In this document: positions 1 through 13,373 of the stretch, in pieces
Layout: each line of letters opens with the position of its first letter
Position numbering within the stretch: the first letter of the stretch is position 1
Assembly: GCA_003667245.1 (NCBI GenBank)
Contig: RCNN01000396.1
Span: 1-20,681, forward strand
Length of the DNA stretch: 20,681 nucleotides
Source of the DNA: Heterostelium multicystogenum
Lineage: Eukaryota > Evosea > Eumycetozoa > Acytosteliales > Acytosteliaceae
Direction of reading: 5' to 3'
Made by a program: the position numbers and the translations under genes
The notes under the pieces: generated by a model
What the model saw: the letters and a program-made list of their open reading frames with translations, nothing else
Database searches by the model: none
What the model was told of the DNA's origin: nothing

Positions 1-437
1 AATCATTGATATATAAGAGCAACAAAAATCAAATATCATGGTGTACATAAAAATAAAAATTAATATTCTTTGTTATAATATTATCAGGTGGTCAGTGTGG
101 TTGAATCAGAGAATGTGATTTCTAATCACTAATTTTGATCTGAATTTTCATCGAATTCACCTGATTTGGAAAAAACAGACCAATTGATTAAACATTTATT
201 AAAAAAAAGGTCTGTATATCTTAAAAAAATATTATATAAACTTTTTTCCTTACTTGTGAAGAAATTGTCATAATGGAAGATTGGACATTAGAAAGCCTGT
301 TTGCATTATCAAAAAGAGAAGGTGCAACAACTTTGTCGCACACACCATGTTGAATATAAATTACAGCCAAAGCAAACAGAAGTTGATTTGATGGGTTACT
401 CTTGAGAAAACTCTCAAAGATCGAGTATAGATATCTC
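1..437. other. Left-edge A/T-rich spacer
   Basis: No gene on the plus strand can be supported here. The stretch holds an imperfect cloverleaf-like fold at 84-164 (discussed under rejected items) and the end of a long antisense reading frame (221-463), which carries a GTAAGG splice-donor-like site on the minus strand near 242-247. It may be the promoter side of the F-box gene that follows. Confidence 0.4.
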
Positions 438-1720
438 ATGTTGCCAATTGCAACGATAACCATGCACTGCCTACCGTCATTATCAAGGATATCCTGCTTG
501 CTTCACTCTTCAACGGAGAATTCTCCAGTCAAAGTCAATTGTCCGGTTGTGTCCTGTATATGAATAGCTTCACATGGAATGGGATAGCTTATTGATGATC
601 GCAATGCTGTCAAAGAGCTTCTACCATTGGGTGCAGAACTCATTGCTTTACCTCAAGTGACATCCACTTCAATGTTAAGAACTCGCTGACCTTCACTAAT
701 CGATACCACATACTACGAGTACTCTTTGATCCCTTTCCAGCTGATAAAGAGTCTGACCTTCAGTGGAACTGCTGGATTTCTGGTAAAAACACCACCAATG
801 CCACAACTCGTTGAGCTGAAAGCAATCAAGTTGGGACAACTGGGGCAAATCATTTGTGCACCAGGCAATTCAGTACTATGACCAACCTTCGATCGGTCAA
901 AAATAATAGACGCGCCACTGAGCGCTGACCTAGTGACTGAGCTTGCAAAACTCCCACTCACAAAACTTGAAATGAAACCTTGTTAGAGTAACAGACTCAA
1001 ACGACCGATCAGCTTCCGATACCTAAAGAAAGAAAATAACAAACTTATATCACTTAAACTCCCTAGAGATATACCCACAGACAATGAGTTGCTCGATTCC
1101 TTGAAATACAAAACGAGCATAAAGAGATTAAAGCTAAAAACTTTGTTATTCATTAACAAATTCTAATACACTATCACGTTTAAACCAATCTACACCAGAG
1201 GCAGCCATTGAGAAATCTCCAGTTGACTATGATAATGTCGAAGATTATAAACTGCTTAGCATTAGATAATGATTCACTGGCGCACAATCTTTATTCACGA
1301 GAAAATTGGAAACCAATATTATTATGGAGTTGTCGAAGTTGGTTTAAGAACCAGCTGCTCGATGGTGTAACCAACATGACACTGAGTTTTTCAATTCCAT
1401 CCTCAATTTGTATCCTTTCTCAATGCATTTAGCGACCGATATCAAGGTACTCTCGTTGTCAAGAGACCACTATTGCGGCTCAATCTTCGTTTCTACACAC
1501 CAATTCTGCCGCCAATAGTTCTTTTAGCCCATATTAAATCGATACGTTCCTTAGAGACACTGATAATAACATCGAAGCGCGCAAGTCTTAGTGTCGATTT
1601 TCCTCAAACAATTTGAGACTTTCGACCAATGGATACTTCCACCTCATCAAAGAGCAAGGCGAGCAAGTGGTGGCACTCCTCAACAAATTAGAAATATCCG
1701 GAGAAACTGGCGAAAACTAA
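438..1720 (+). pseudogene. Broken F-box / leucine-rich protein gene
   Basis: This looks like a dictyostelid F-box protein with a leucine-rich tail, of the kind that acts as a substrate adaptor in SCF ubiquitin ligases. The F-box is visible as LPTVIIKDILLASLF (from about 467) followed in another frame by WDSLLMIAMLSKSFYHWV (about 580-633). Downstream, separate frames give leucine-rich segments: LVELKAIKLGQLGQI (about 805-850), LVTELAKLPLTKLEMK (about 930-980), KLISLKLPRDIP (about 1043-1078) and IKSIRSLETLIITSKR (about 1540-1585). At least six frame changes or stops separate these pieces, more than in most genes here, so a decayed copy is possible as well as a poorly read one. The start is uncertain: ATG at 438 or 462. 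The gene at 17951-19276 has a similar F-box, including W-x5-LA-V/ML-S spacing. An antisense frame over 221-961 is a competing reading. Confidence 0.5.
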
Positions 1721-2198
1721 TCAAGTTCTGCCAGCGTCACTCAACAGATTGATAATTCCAGAAAAATATGAGTATCAAATAAGCAACAAGAGCCCAACTT
1801 ATGATTCTTGTGAAAAAACACAACTTGTTTTTCACCTAACCAATTTATTTTTGATTCAACGAATCAGTAAAAAAAGTCAGGTGTGGTGGATACAAACAAT
1901 CAAACAAAGAGAATGATATCTACAGATTATATCTATGAGAAATAACAGTATTACTCTATTATTTTTTATTTTTTTTTATGATGAATTCTATTGAGATTTA
2001 TGTGAATGAATATATTATTCTTGTATCATTCTCTGTTTGTTAAAAGATAGTTAAATTAGACATGAAATTTCATGAACATCCTGGAGCTACTGATCCTTGA
2101 CTATAAATATAACGGATATCCTATCAGTTTTGAATCATCAAATAATTTTAATAAATAGAATAGATTAATAAACTCACAAACATTAAAAAACATCAACA
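1721..2198. other. Spacer with A/T runs
   Basis: This is a spacer between the F-box gene and the next gene. It contains a short stem, TGATTC (1852-1857) with GAATCA (1861-1866), nested inside CACCT (1833-1837) and AGGTG (1879-1883), plus T-rich tracts near 1960-1980. No coding segment is recognised. The last part is probably the promoter and leader of the gene starting at 2199. Confidence 0.4.
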
Positions 2199-3082
2199 AT
2201 GCCATTCCCATTAGTCGCTCGTAAGAACTTAAAAGAAAAGGAACCAGCTTTGGCCAAATACTCAAAGGGAAATTGCAGATTTGGTTGGACAAGAGTGGGA
2301 GTATGATTTTGATTTGGATGGATTCTCAAACTTCTTGGAAGGAAAGACTTTCTCGTGCTACTCAAAGGAAGCTCCAGGAACCTTTTTTGTACTCCCAAGT
2401 GATGGAGGCTCTCGCGTGACTCACTCAAGCAATTCCTCAATGGTGAAAATCCAACCTTCCAGAAGGAAGCCCTCTTGGACGCTGTCTCTGCCAAAAAGGT
2501 CCTTGTAAGAGTCGACACCGACGAAGCCAACAAATACCAATACTACCGTCTTAGATTCCACGAAGGTGTTATGACTATCCTCTTTAAGTGGCCCAGTCAA
2601 CTCACCAAACTCCTCCCACTTCCAGTTCATTGACTCACTTCCAGGAGCCCGGTGGATACCCATTCGCCATCGCCTTGGAAATGACCAGACTCCAACCAAG
2701 ATTCGATACTCACTTGGCCAATCTTTCCAAGGCCACTGGTCTCAATTGGTCCCTGATGGAGCCAGCAGTTGCACTCAAGCTATTCCAATCGTTCAAACAA
2801 CGACCCGTCATTCCCAGGAATGTACTTGGATGCTTTGGAAAGACAGCAAGCAACATCATCAACCGTGTAAAAGGACGGATGGTCAAAGAAGCATTTGCCG
2901 AAAAGGTTCCAAAGGCCACTCTCACCTTTGTGTGGAAGGAGACCCAAACCAACTGTGACTGTATCTACCAATATGTTGATGGAGATTAGTTTGTCTCCTT
3001 AAGATACAAGGATTCTGCCGTATCAAGAGCTATGATTTCGAAAGAGATCTCTAAACTACTCCAGCAACCATTGAGGAACTAA
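2199..3082 (+). CDS. Unrecognised protein, about 290 residues, interrupted frame
   Basis: I do not recognise this family. The start is the ATG at 2199, opening MPFPLVARKNLKEKEPALAK. The reading then continues through one-base changes: an extra G in GGG (2267-2269), an extra T in T6 (2383-2388), an extra base near 2417, a shift near 2630 and probably two more near 2820-2880. Pieces in order include EIADLVGQEWEYDFDLDGF, FLNGENPTFQKEALLDAV, VLVRVDTDEANKYQYYRLRF, PFAIALEMTRLQPRFDTHL, LTFVWKETQTNCDC and FVSLRYKDSAVSRAM. An in-frame TAG lies at 2987-2989, and the final stop is at 3080-3082. No signal peptide or membrane segment is seen; the composition suggests a soluble, mixed alpha/beta protein. 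Codon use (many GCC, AAG, CTC) is typical of an expressed gene in this window. Function unknown. Confidence 0.6.
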
Positions 3083-3657
3083 TCATATCAATCAAATAAA
3101 TCTACTTGTTGATATATCTAATATTATTAATATTGAGTATTATTATTAGTATTATTCATTTGCTTAAACTGAAATTGAGTTTGCCAAAACTGGTAACCAT
3201 GGCACAAGAATAAAAATTTAGAAAGAGATCCAATTCAATTGTTTCAAATTGTTTTTCATTTTCGGATTGATTAGAATGATCAGTAAGGCTCAGCATTTTT
3301 ATAATCATCATCACACACTATTATATATCTGTCATATATCTATCTATTACCTAAATATATCTAATTAATCAACTAATTGTTTTGTTTGTTTTGCTTGTTT
3401 GTGTAGTATTATATTTATTTGAATGTTTTAACATTCATAATTTGTTATATTTTATTATTACTGTAGATTAGTAGTTTAGTTTATAATTTAACTTACTTAA
3501 CCATTGTTATTGTACATAATAATATATATATTTTGAAGTTTTCAAAGTTAGAGAAGTTAAGTTATACAATATACTTATATCATATCATATTTATTAAGAA
3601 ATCAGAAGTAGAGATAGATAGAATTAGATAATAGATAGATAGAGAGAAGAGAGAGAT
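3083..3657. other. A/T-rich spacer
   Basis: This spacer is strongly A/T-rich, with repeated ATT, TTTG and GATAGATAGA-type short motifs (3605-3655 is purine-rich GATA/GAGA). It probably holds the 3' end of the preceding gene and the promoter of the WD40 gene. I see no coding segment or RNA gene. Confidence 0.45.
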
Positions 3658-5411
3658 ATGACAAGTATATTTAGTATATATTTCAAATAAAAAGAAAAAA
3701 GAAGATGAGTTGCATACAAGTGGAACATTCAATTCTTCGGTACTCTCCTCATCTTCATCATCAATTTCATCGACTGGCTCACAACAAGAGATCACTCTGA
3801 ATGAAATACAAATCCTACAAGCACACCACCGATTCTGTAAAGATACTATTGAAAATCGATGAAAAGGTAAGAATCCGATGTGATATTGATGGAATAGGAA
3901 CAAGAGTAACTTATACATGTTTTTTGTAGACTTGTGTCGGCTGGCGATGATTCGACTATTTATATTTGGTCGATTGAGACACAGGACACACATTATGTAT
4001 AGATTGCTGGGACACACTAGCAGAGTCAACTGTCTGTTGCAACTCAATAGGAATCTCTTGATTCTGGCTCAATGGATAAGACCATTAGAATGTGGGATCT
4101 AACAAAATCAAAGTTTAGCGAAGAGTCAAGAGCATACTATATCGAACCATATCTAACATTGGAGCCAAAATCAAACGGTGGAGACCAAAGTCAATTACAA
4201 CTGTATGCATCAGCAACACTTCATCATCATCATACCATCATCATTCACTTAAACTAACCATCTCCTCTTTACGCCAGTTTTTGGAAAAGATTCCAGGTGG
4301 ATTCTGCTCAGCATCGAGAAGGTGGTGACCTATTTCTGTGGACAGACAACGGTGAGCTCATTCGTAAAGTGGAGCTATGTAATGATTGTAAGTGACTTCG
4401 TACCCTATTGATGACTTTATAAAGTCGGCCAGATGACTAATATGTTGGATCTCTCAAGATATAAATGCAAATATTATGTGTAAATGGATATATTTTAACT
4501 GCTCTGTCGACCAGTCCCTATTTGGCGGCAATACAAGCTTGACAAGTCAGAGCCAGCTGTAAATCTTCGTGGCCATGAAGGGCATGTCAATTGTTTATTG
4601 AGTATTAGCGATCGTTATTTTTTGTGAGTGGTTCGAGACCAAATGAAAATACAGAGAAATCAACTAAAGAGTCACCCAAACCCCGTAGCTTTGCAATGGG
4701 CAGCAAGGTGACACATCAAGACAAAACAATGATCATTTGGAACAAAGCTGACTTTACACAGGTGGCATCAATCTGTGACCAAACCATCAGCTATCTCTAT
4801 CCAATCAACGAATACTACTTCTTGGCAACCGTATATAAAGGCTTCTCAATCTATGACATCAATGGACAACTCATTCTTGAGCAGAAACCAGATAATTCCA
4901 GAGAATGAAACAGAGTTGAAGGGTGCCATCTCGCTCTAACGATAAGTAAGTATAGTGGTGTTAGAGTACTGATCACTGTTCCCCCAGTTGCTAACCAAAC
5001 AATCCTCTCTTGTACAGCACAAAGATTATAACATGGTTCAGACTTAAGACTGAAGATGTGGTCTTGGAATATAGCACATATAGAATCGAAAAAGAAGAAC
5101 GTATTAAAGCCAGTGTTTATAGGTGAGATTTAGAGGTCACACTGACTATATCAATTGTTTGACGGTGTTAGATGACCTCTATTGCAACGGGCAGCTCAGA
5201 TCATGATATTATTTTGTGGAAAGATGGAAAAGAACAAACTGCCATCAGAAATCATCTTGCTGGTGTATCACTTTTTTAATTTCCAAACTATGGGTCTGTG
5301 GAACAGACCTACTATGACGAGATCGAAAGCCAACACCACCAACACCAGCTTCATCCACCATTGAGAATACAGGAATTCAAATACGAAGATAGAGAAGAAA
5401 TTAAATATTAA
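3658..5411 (+). CDS. WD40-repeat protein, interrupted frame, three introns
   Basis: A WD40 propeller protein, presumably a scaffold; no partner or catalytic domain is visible. Repeats are recognised by GH...D.T..W patterns: SAGDDSTIYIWSIE (about 3935), LGHTSRVNCLLQL then MDKTIRMWDL (about 4005-4100), LFLWTDNGELIRK (about 4330), LRGHEGHVNCLLSISDRYF (about 4567-4620), KTMIIWNKADF (about 4724), NDNTKIITWF (4940-5041, spliced), and FRGHTDYINCLTVLDD followed by IATGSSDHDIILW (about 5128-5220). A Ser-rich N-terminal stretch precedes them. Introns lie at 3867-3929, about 4388-4537 and 4946-5017. At least seven one-base breaks occur, one in T6 (4618-4623), where the repeat resumes as VSGSRP. The start may be the ATG at 3658 or 3705. 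The probable C-terminus, rich in Glu and His, ends at 5409-5411. This may be a decaying copy or sequencing error. Confidence 0.6.
3867..3929 (+). other. Intron in the WD40 gene
   Basis: A 63-bp GT-AG intron (GTAAGA ... TTTTTGTAG). It separates KILLKIDEK from the SAGDDSTIYIW repeat. One base of mismatch in phase remains after splicing, consistent with a nearby indel. Confidence 0.6.
4388..4537 (+). other. Probable intron in the WD40 gene
   Basis: The donor GTAAGT at 4388 follows the repeat ending RKVELCND. The region to about 4510 is A/T-rich with stops in all frames. The acceptor is uncertain: CAG ending at 4514 or AAG ending at 4537. The second leads directly into LDKSEPAVNLRGHEGH. Confidence 0.45.
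4946..5017 (+). other. Intron in the WD40 gene
   Basis: A 72-bp GT-AG intron (GTAAGT ... TTGTACAG). Splicing joins SRSND to NTKIITWF, a canonical WD40 D-strand pattern, which supports both ends. Confidence 0.7.
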
Positions 5412-5546
5412 ATTATTATTATTTGTTAAAGAACAACATAATTTTATTTGATGTATTCTTTATTAAGAAGACTATGTTTCAAGTATTTGTCACAACCTCA
5501 TAATGAAGTAAGTAGTGGTAGATTAGAGATTGAGAGTGTGGTTTAA

Positions 5547-5720
5547 ATCCATGGAAAGAATCTGTATGTTGTCAGGAATGACTTATTTTCGAAAATACTA
5601 AAAATGTTGTACCTGTCTTTGAAATCACCAAATTCAATCTTGGATTCCAAGATCACTGACTTTTTCTCGAATTTAAATATTTGTTTTAGGTTTGAAAACA
5701 CCAAAGACAATCAACTTTGA
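5547..5720 (+). pseudogene. Small open segment, possible gene relic
   Basis: One frame stays open for about 57 codons after TAA at 5544 and ends in TGA at 5718-5720. It reads KNLYVVRNDLFSKILKML and then ITDFFSNLNICFRFE. The VxRNxLFxKIL pattern resembles the N-terminus of many dictyostelid F-box or ankyrin family proteins (inference from memory of the family style). There is no ATG in frame at a sensible place and nothing recognisable follows. It may be a relic or chance. Confidence 0.25.
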
Positions 5721-5740
5721 ATAAGTTTAGATTTAATTTA

Positions 5741-5760
5741 AAAAGTTGAATTCAACTTTT
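5741..5760. repeat. 20-bp perfect palindrome
   Basis: AAAAGTTGAATTCAACTTTT is identical to its own reverse complement. It could be a protein-binding site or a hairpin in the WD40 transcript's 3' region. Function is not known. Confidence 0.8.
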
Positions 5761-6193
5761 AACTTTGTTTTTTTAGATTTATATATGATTAGATTTTTTC
5801 TTGACTTTTCGGACTAAAACTAGATAAATATCTTCGATCTCATTTATTAATTAAACAACATAAAATAGTCAAACTGGTCCAAAAAAAATTCTCATTTTAT
5901 AATATCTAAGTTATGAATATATTACAAGTTAACATTTATTTTGAATCTAAGGTTGAGTTTTAAGATCAGATCATAGATTTGAATGAAACTGTGATATTGT
6001 GTAAAAAGCAATGAAATTCAACGGAATCCACCAAAAAAACAACTCAAAAAAGTTAGGAAACCCATCAGTTATAGTATTAAAAATTTTAAAATGACAGTAG
6101 TTAGTACAGTGAGTTTTATTCCAGATGGGATATTTTAGGTCATTGATGCCAGATGCCATCATCTTTTGTTGTTTTTATTTTGAAATATCATTG

Positions 6194-6232
6194 TTTTTTT
6201 TTTTTTTTTTTGTTTTTTTGTTTTTTTTTTTT
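6194..6232. repeat. Poly(T) tract T18-G-T7-G-T12
   Basis: A homopolymer tract interrupted by two G residues, typical of dictyostelid spacers. Its length is unreliable in any draft assembly. Confidence 0.9.
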
Positions 6233-6327
6233 GCAAAAGGGTGGCTTGTTGACTGTTCCAAAGTGTCGCCCCAATACACAACAATTGTATATCACCATCG
6301 GTTAGGAAGGAGGAAAGGAGACTAATA

Positions 6328-6354
6328 AATAATAATAATAATAATAATAATAAT
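6328..6354. repeat. AAT microsatellite, nine units
   Basis: Nine tandem AAT units follow a short, relatively G/C-rich block (6235-6320). Trinucleotide repeats of this kind are common in dictyostelid noncoding DNA. Confidence 0.9.
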
Positions 6355-6641
6355 TTAATACACTTGTAGTAGTGCATAAAATAAAAGAAAGAAGTACAAA
6401 AAAGAGATAATATCAAACAAAGAATAACTGAAAGCAGAGAAATAACAAGTACTCCAATAATAATAAGTCACCACCCAATCAATAATAATCTGTTCATCTT
6501 AGGAGTAGTAACCAGAAGCAAGAAAAGGGTCAACTCTGTAGTGTTGACACAACATTGAAAATATCAAAAAAAGTGAGTTTTTATGGTTTGGATTGCACAA
6601 AAATAAAAATCGCATTGTCAATTCCGATCAAATCCGCAGTG

Positions 6642-6659
6642 TTTTGATTGCAATCAAAA
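6642..6659. repeat. 18-bp perfect palindrome
   Basis: TTTTGATTGCAATCAAAA is its own reverse complement. A 6-bp stem, GTCAAC/GTTGAC, lies at 6529-6548 about 100 bp away. Either could be a regulator site upstream of roco4; no known motif is claimed. Confidence 0.8.
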
Positions 6660-7229
6660 ACAACAATCAATCAACCACAACACCCTGATTGATTTGATAC
6701 TTGATTTTTACTTACTTTGGTATTCTATTCGATTGTCAATTTTACATTACTTTGCTTTGCAAGTGGCAACAACAATAGAGTAATAGAAACCAACCAATTA
6801 ATATATTTTTATTATATATAATCTAAATCTACTCTACTCTACTCACTCTACCATTGGTTAGGTCATAGTTGGTCTATTTTTGTCTTTGATGAAAATAGTA
6901 TAATAATTTAATAGAAGTACTTGAATCTTATGATAGCTAGTCAACTTTAAGTAATTAAAGTATTCGAATTTATTAAAGATATTAAAAGTAGACTAGATGA
7001 TTACGATCAACAACATTCACTCAAGTGATATAATAATTACAAATAGATTGTATAATAACAACATCATATATACATATCTCCCATACCATCTAAACAATCG
7101 ACACTGCGACGCAGCCACAGCCGACGACAGTTTGCTGTCAAATTTTGCCACAACAACATCAAAAACAAAACACCACAAACAACACAATAACAATCACTTA
7201 ATAATATAATTAATAATTGTGTCAACAAA

Positions 7230-7280
7230 ACATCAGGCACAACTAAAAGTCCAATGATCTAAAAGGCATTGTGCCTGTGT
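7230..7280. other. Hairpin, 12-bp stem
   Basis: CAGGCACAA (7234-7242) pairs perfectly with TTGTGCCTG (7269-7277). ACA (7230-7232) also pairs with TGT (7278-7280) past a one-base bulge. The loop is 26 nt. The stem is far more G/C-rich than its surroundings. It may be part of a noncoding RNA or a mobile-element remnant; no family is recognised. Confidence 0.6.
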
Positions 7281-7286
7281 AGCCAT

Positions 7287-7330
7287 CACTCAAAATTTGA
7301 AACTGCATAATTACATGCAAAGTCTGAGTG
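7287..7330. other. Second hairpin, nested stems
   Basis: CACTCA (7287-7292) pairs with TGAGTG (7325-7330). Inside it, GCAT (7305-7308) pairs with ATGC (7315-7318), and ACT (7302-7304) can pair with AGT (7321-7323) past two bulged A residues. It begins 7 bp after the first hairpin, so the two may form one structured unit. Confidence 0.5.
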
Positions 7331-8021
7331 TGGTGCAGATATTTTCATTTTTTATTATTTATCACAAAAACCACACAATTCCAAGAGTTTTTTTTTTTTT
7401 TTTTTGTTTTTCATCACCTTTTATTTTTATTTTTTAAATAAACTGCTTTATGTAGTAATAATCACAAATACATTCATTAATCATATCATATCACATCATA
7501 TCATCGTATCAATCATATATATATCATATAATATCAAATCAATATAAAATACATAAAATTAAATTATAAAATTATTAACTTTTTTTGTTTTTTAATTTAC
7601 TTTTTTTTTTAGATAGGATAGGTAGATAGATTGATTGATTTGAATGATTGATAGAATATATATATATTAATATATAGAAAAGATTTGATAAATAGATATA
7701 TTAATATAACAATTTTTTGTAATAATAATAATATAATATAATAATAGTAACCAAAATAATAATCAATAAGTTAGTTTTAGTTTATCTTATTTTGTTTTAA
7801 TAATAATTTATATATAAGTTAGAAACAACAAAACATACATACACACACATACTTATACATATACATATATAATACAGATAATAGTAGTAACACTAAAATA
7901 AAACTATAACTAAACTTTGTAAAAAAGATAAAGTAGCAATAGAAATTAAATTAGAATTAATTTCGTTTTTATTTTTTATTTTTTGCTTTTTTATTTTACA
8001 AGTTTAGATAGTTATAGTAAT

Positions 8022-8040
8022 ATATATATATATATATATT
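8022..8040. repeat. TA dinucleotide repeat
   Basis: A run of about nine TA units lies about 80 bp before the roco4 start codon, in the probable promoter or leader. Confidence 0.8.
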
Positions 8041-8122
8041 TAGTGGTATCATTGTGTTGTAGTAGAAAAGATAAATAAAGACCGACAGCAAAAGAAGATA
8101 GACATACAAGATAGAAGAATAG

Positions 8123-13156
<5,034 letters not shown>

Positions 13157-13373
13157 AACAAATAAACATTTATCTAAAAAACAAAGCGTGAATGAAGCTT
13201 CAAATAACAGATAAATCTCATAAATATATAAATAACTAGCAGATGTACTGTTTCTCTTTCTATATTGGAATATCACTTCTTTGGTGTATGTGTGTCGTTC
13301 AGAGGGTTACAGATTGAAATTTAATACGGAGATGTTTTACAAGAAAATGTTAACAATCCTATACCGATCTTTA
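13157..13373. promoter_or_regulatory. Convergent 3' spacer between roco4 and the RasGEF gene
   Basis: A 217-bp A/T-rich gap shared by the 3' ends of two converging genes. It contains AATAAA-like stretches on the plus strand (near 13153-13165) and a TTTATT stretch near 13369-13376, which reads as AATAAA on the minus strand. Transcripts may overlap here. Nothing else is seen. Confidence 0.4.

Larger units (their letters stand above)
5412..8122. other. Long A/T-rich spacer upstream of roco4
   Basis: About 2.7 kb without a supportable gene apart from the small relic at 5547-5720. It holds two perfect palindromes, a T18-G-T7-G-T12 tract, a second T18 run (7388-7405), an AAT repeat, a small stem (6529-6548), a pair of hairpins (7230-7330) and ATCAT/TATA-rich stretches (7480-7560, 7840-7870). 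The last 600 bp, with T runs near 7580-7612 and a TA repeat just before the start, is the likely roco4 promoter and leader. Confidence 0.5.

Noticed and set aside
84..164. Cloverleaf-like sequence with a TTTCTAA anticodon-type loop (would be tRNA-Arg UCU)
   Set aside because: The 7-bp acceptor-like stem and an anticodon-like stem exist, but the T arm cannot be formed with a normal 7-nt loop, the D arm is poor and the length is wrong. At best a tRNA-derived relic.
2281..2958. Several overlapping plus- and minus-strand frames of 60-116 codons
   Set aside because: They are fragments or shadows of the single interrupted gene at 2199-3082, as shown by continuous coding character on switching frame at mononucleotide runs.
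6159..6416. 85-codon minus-strand reading frame across the poly(T) and AAT tracts
   Set aside because: Half of it is poly-Lys and poly-Leu from simple repeats. The short unique middle (about 6235-6320) has no recognisable match.
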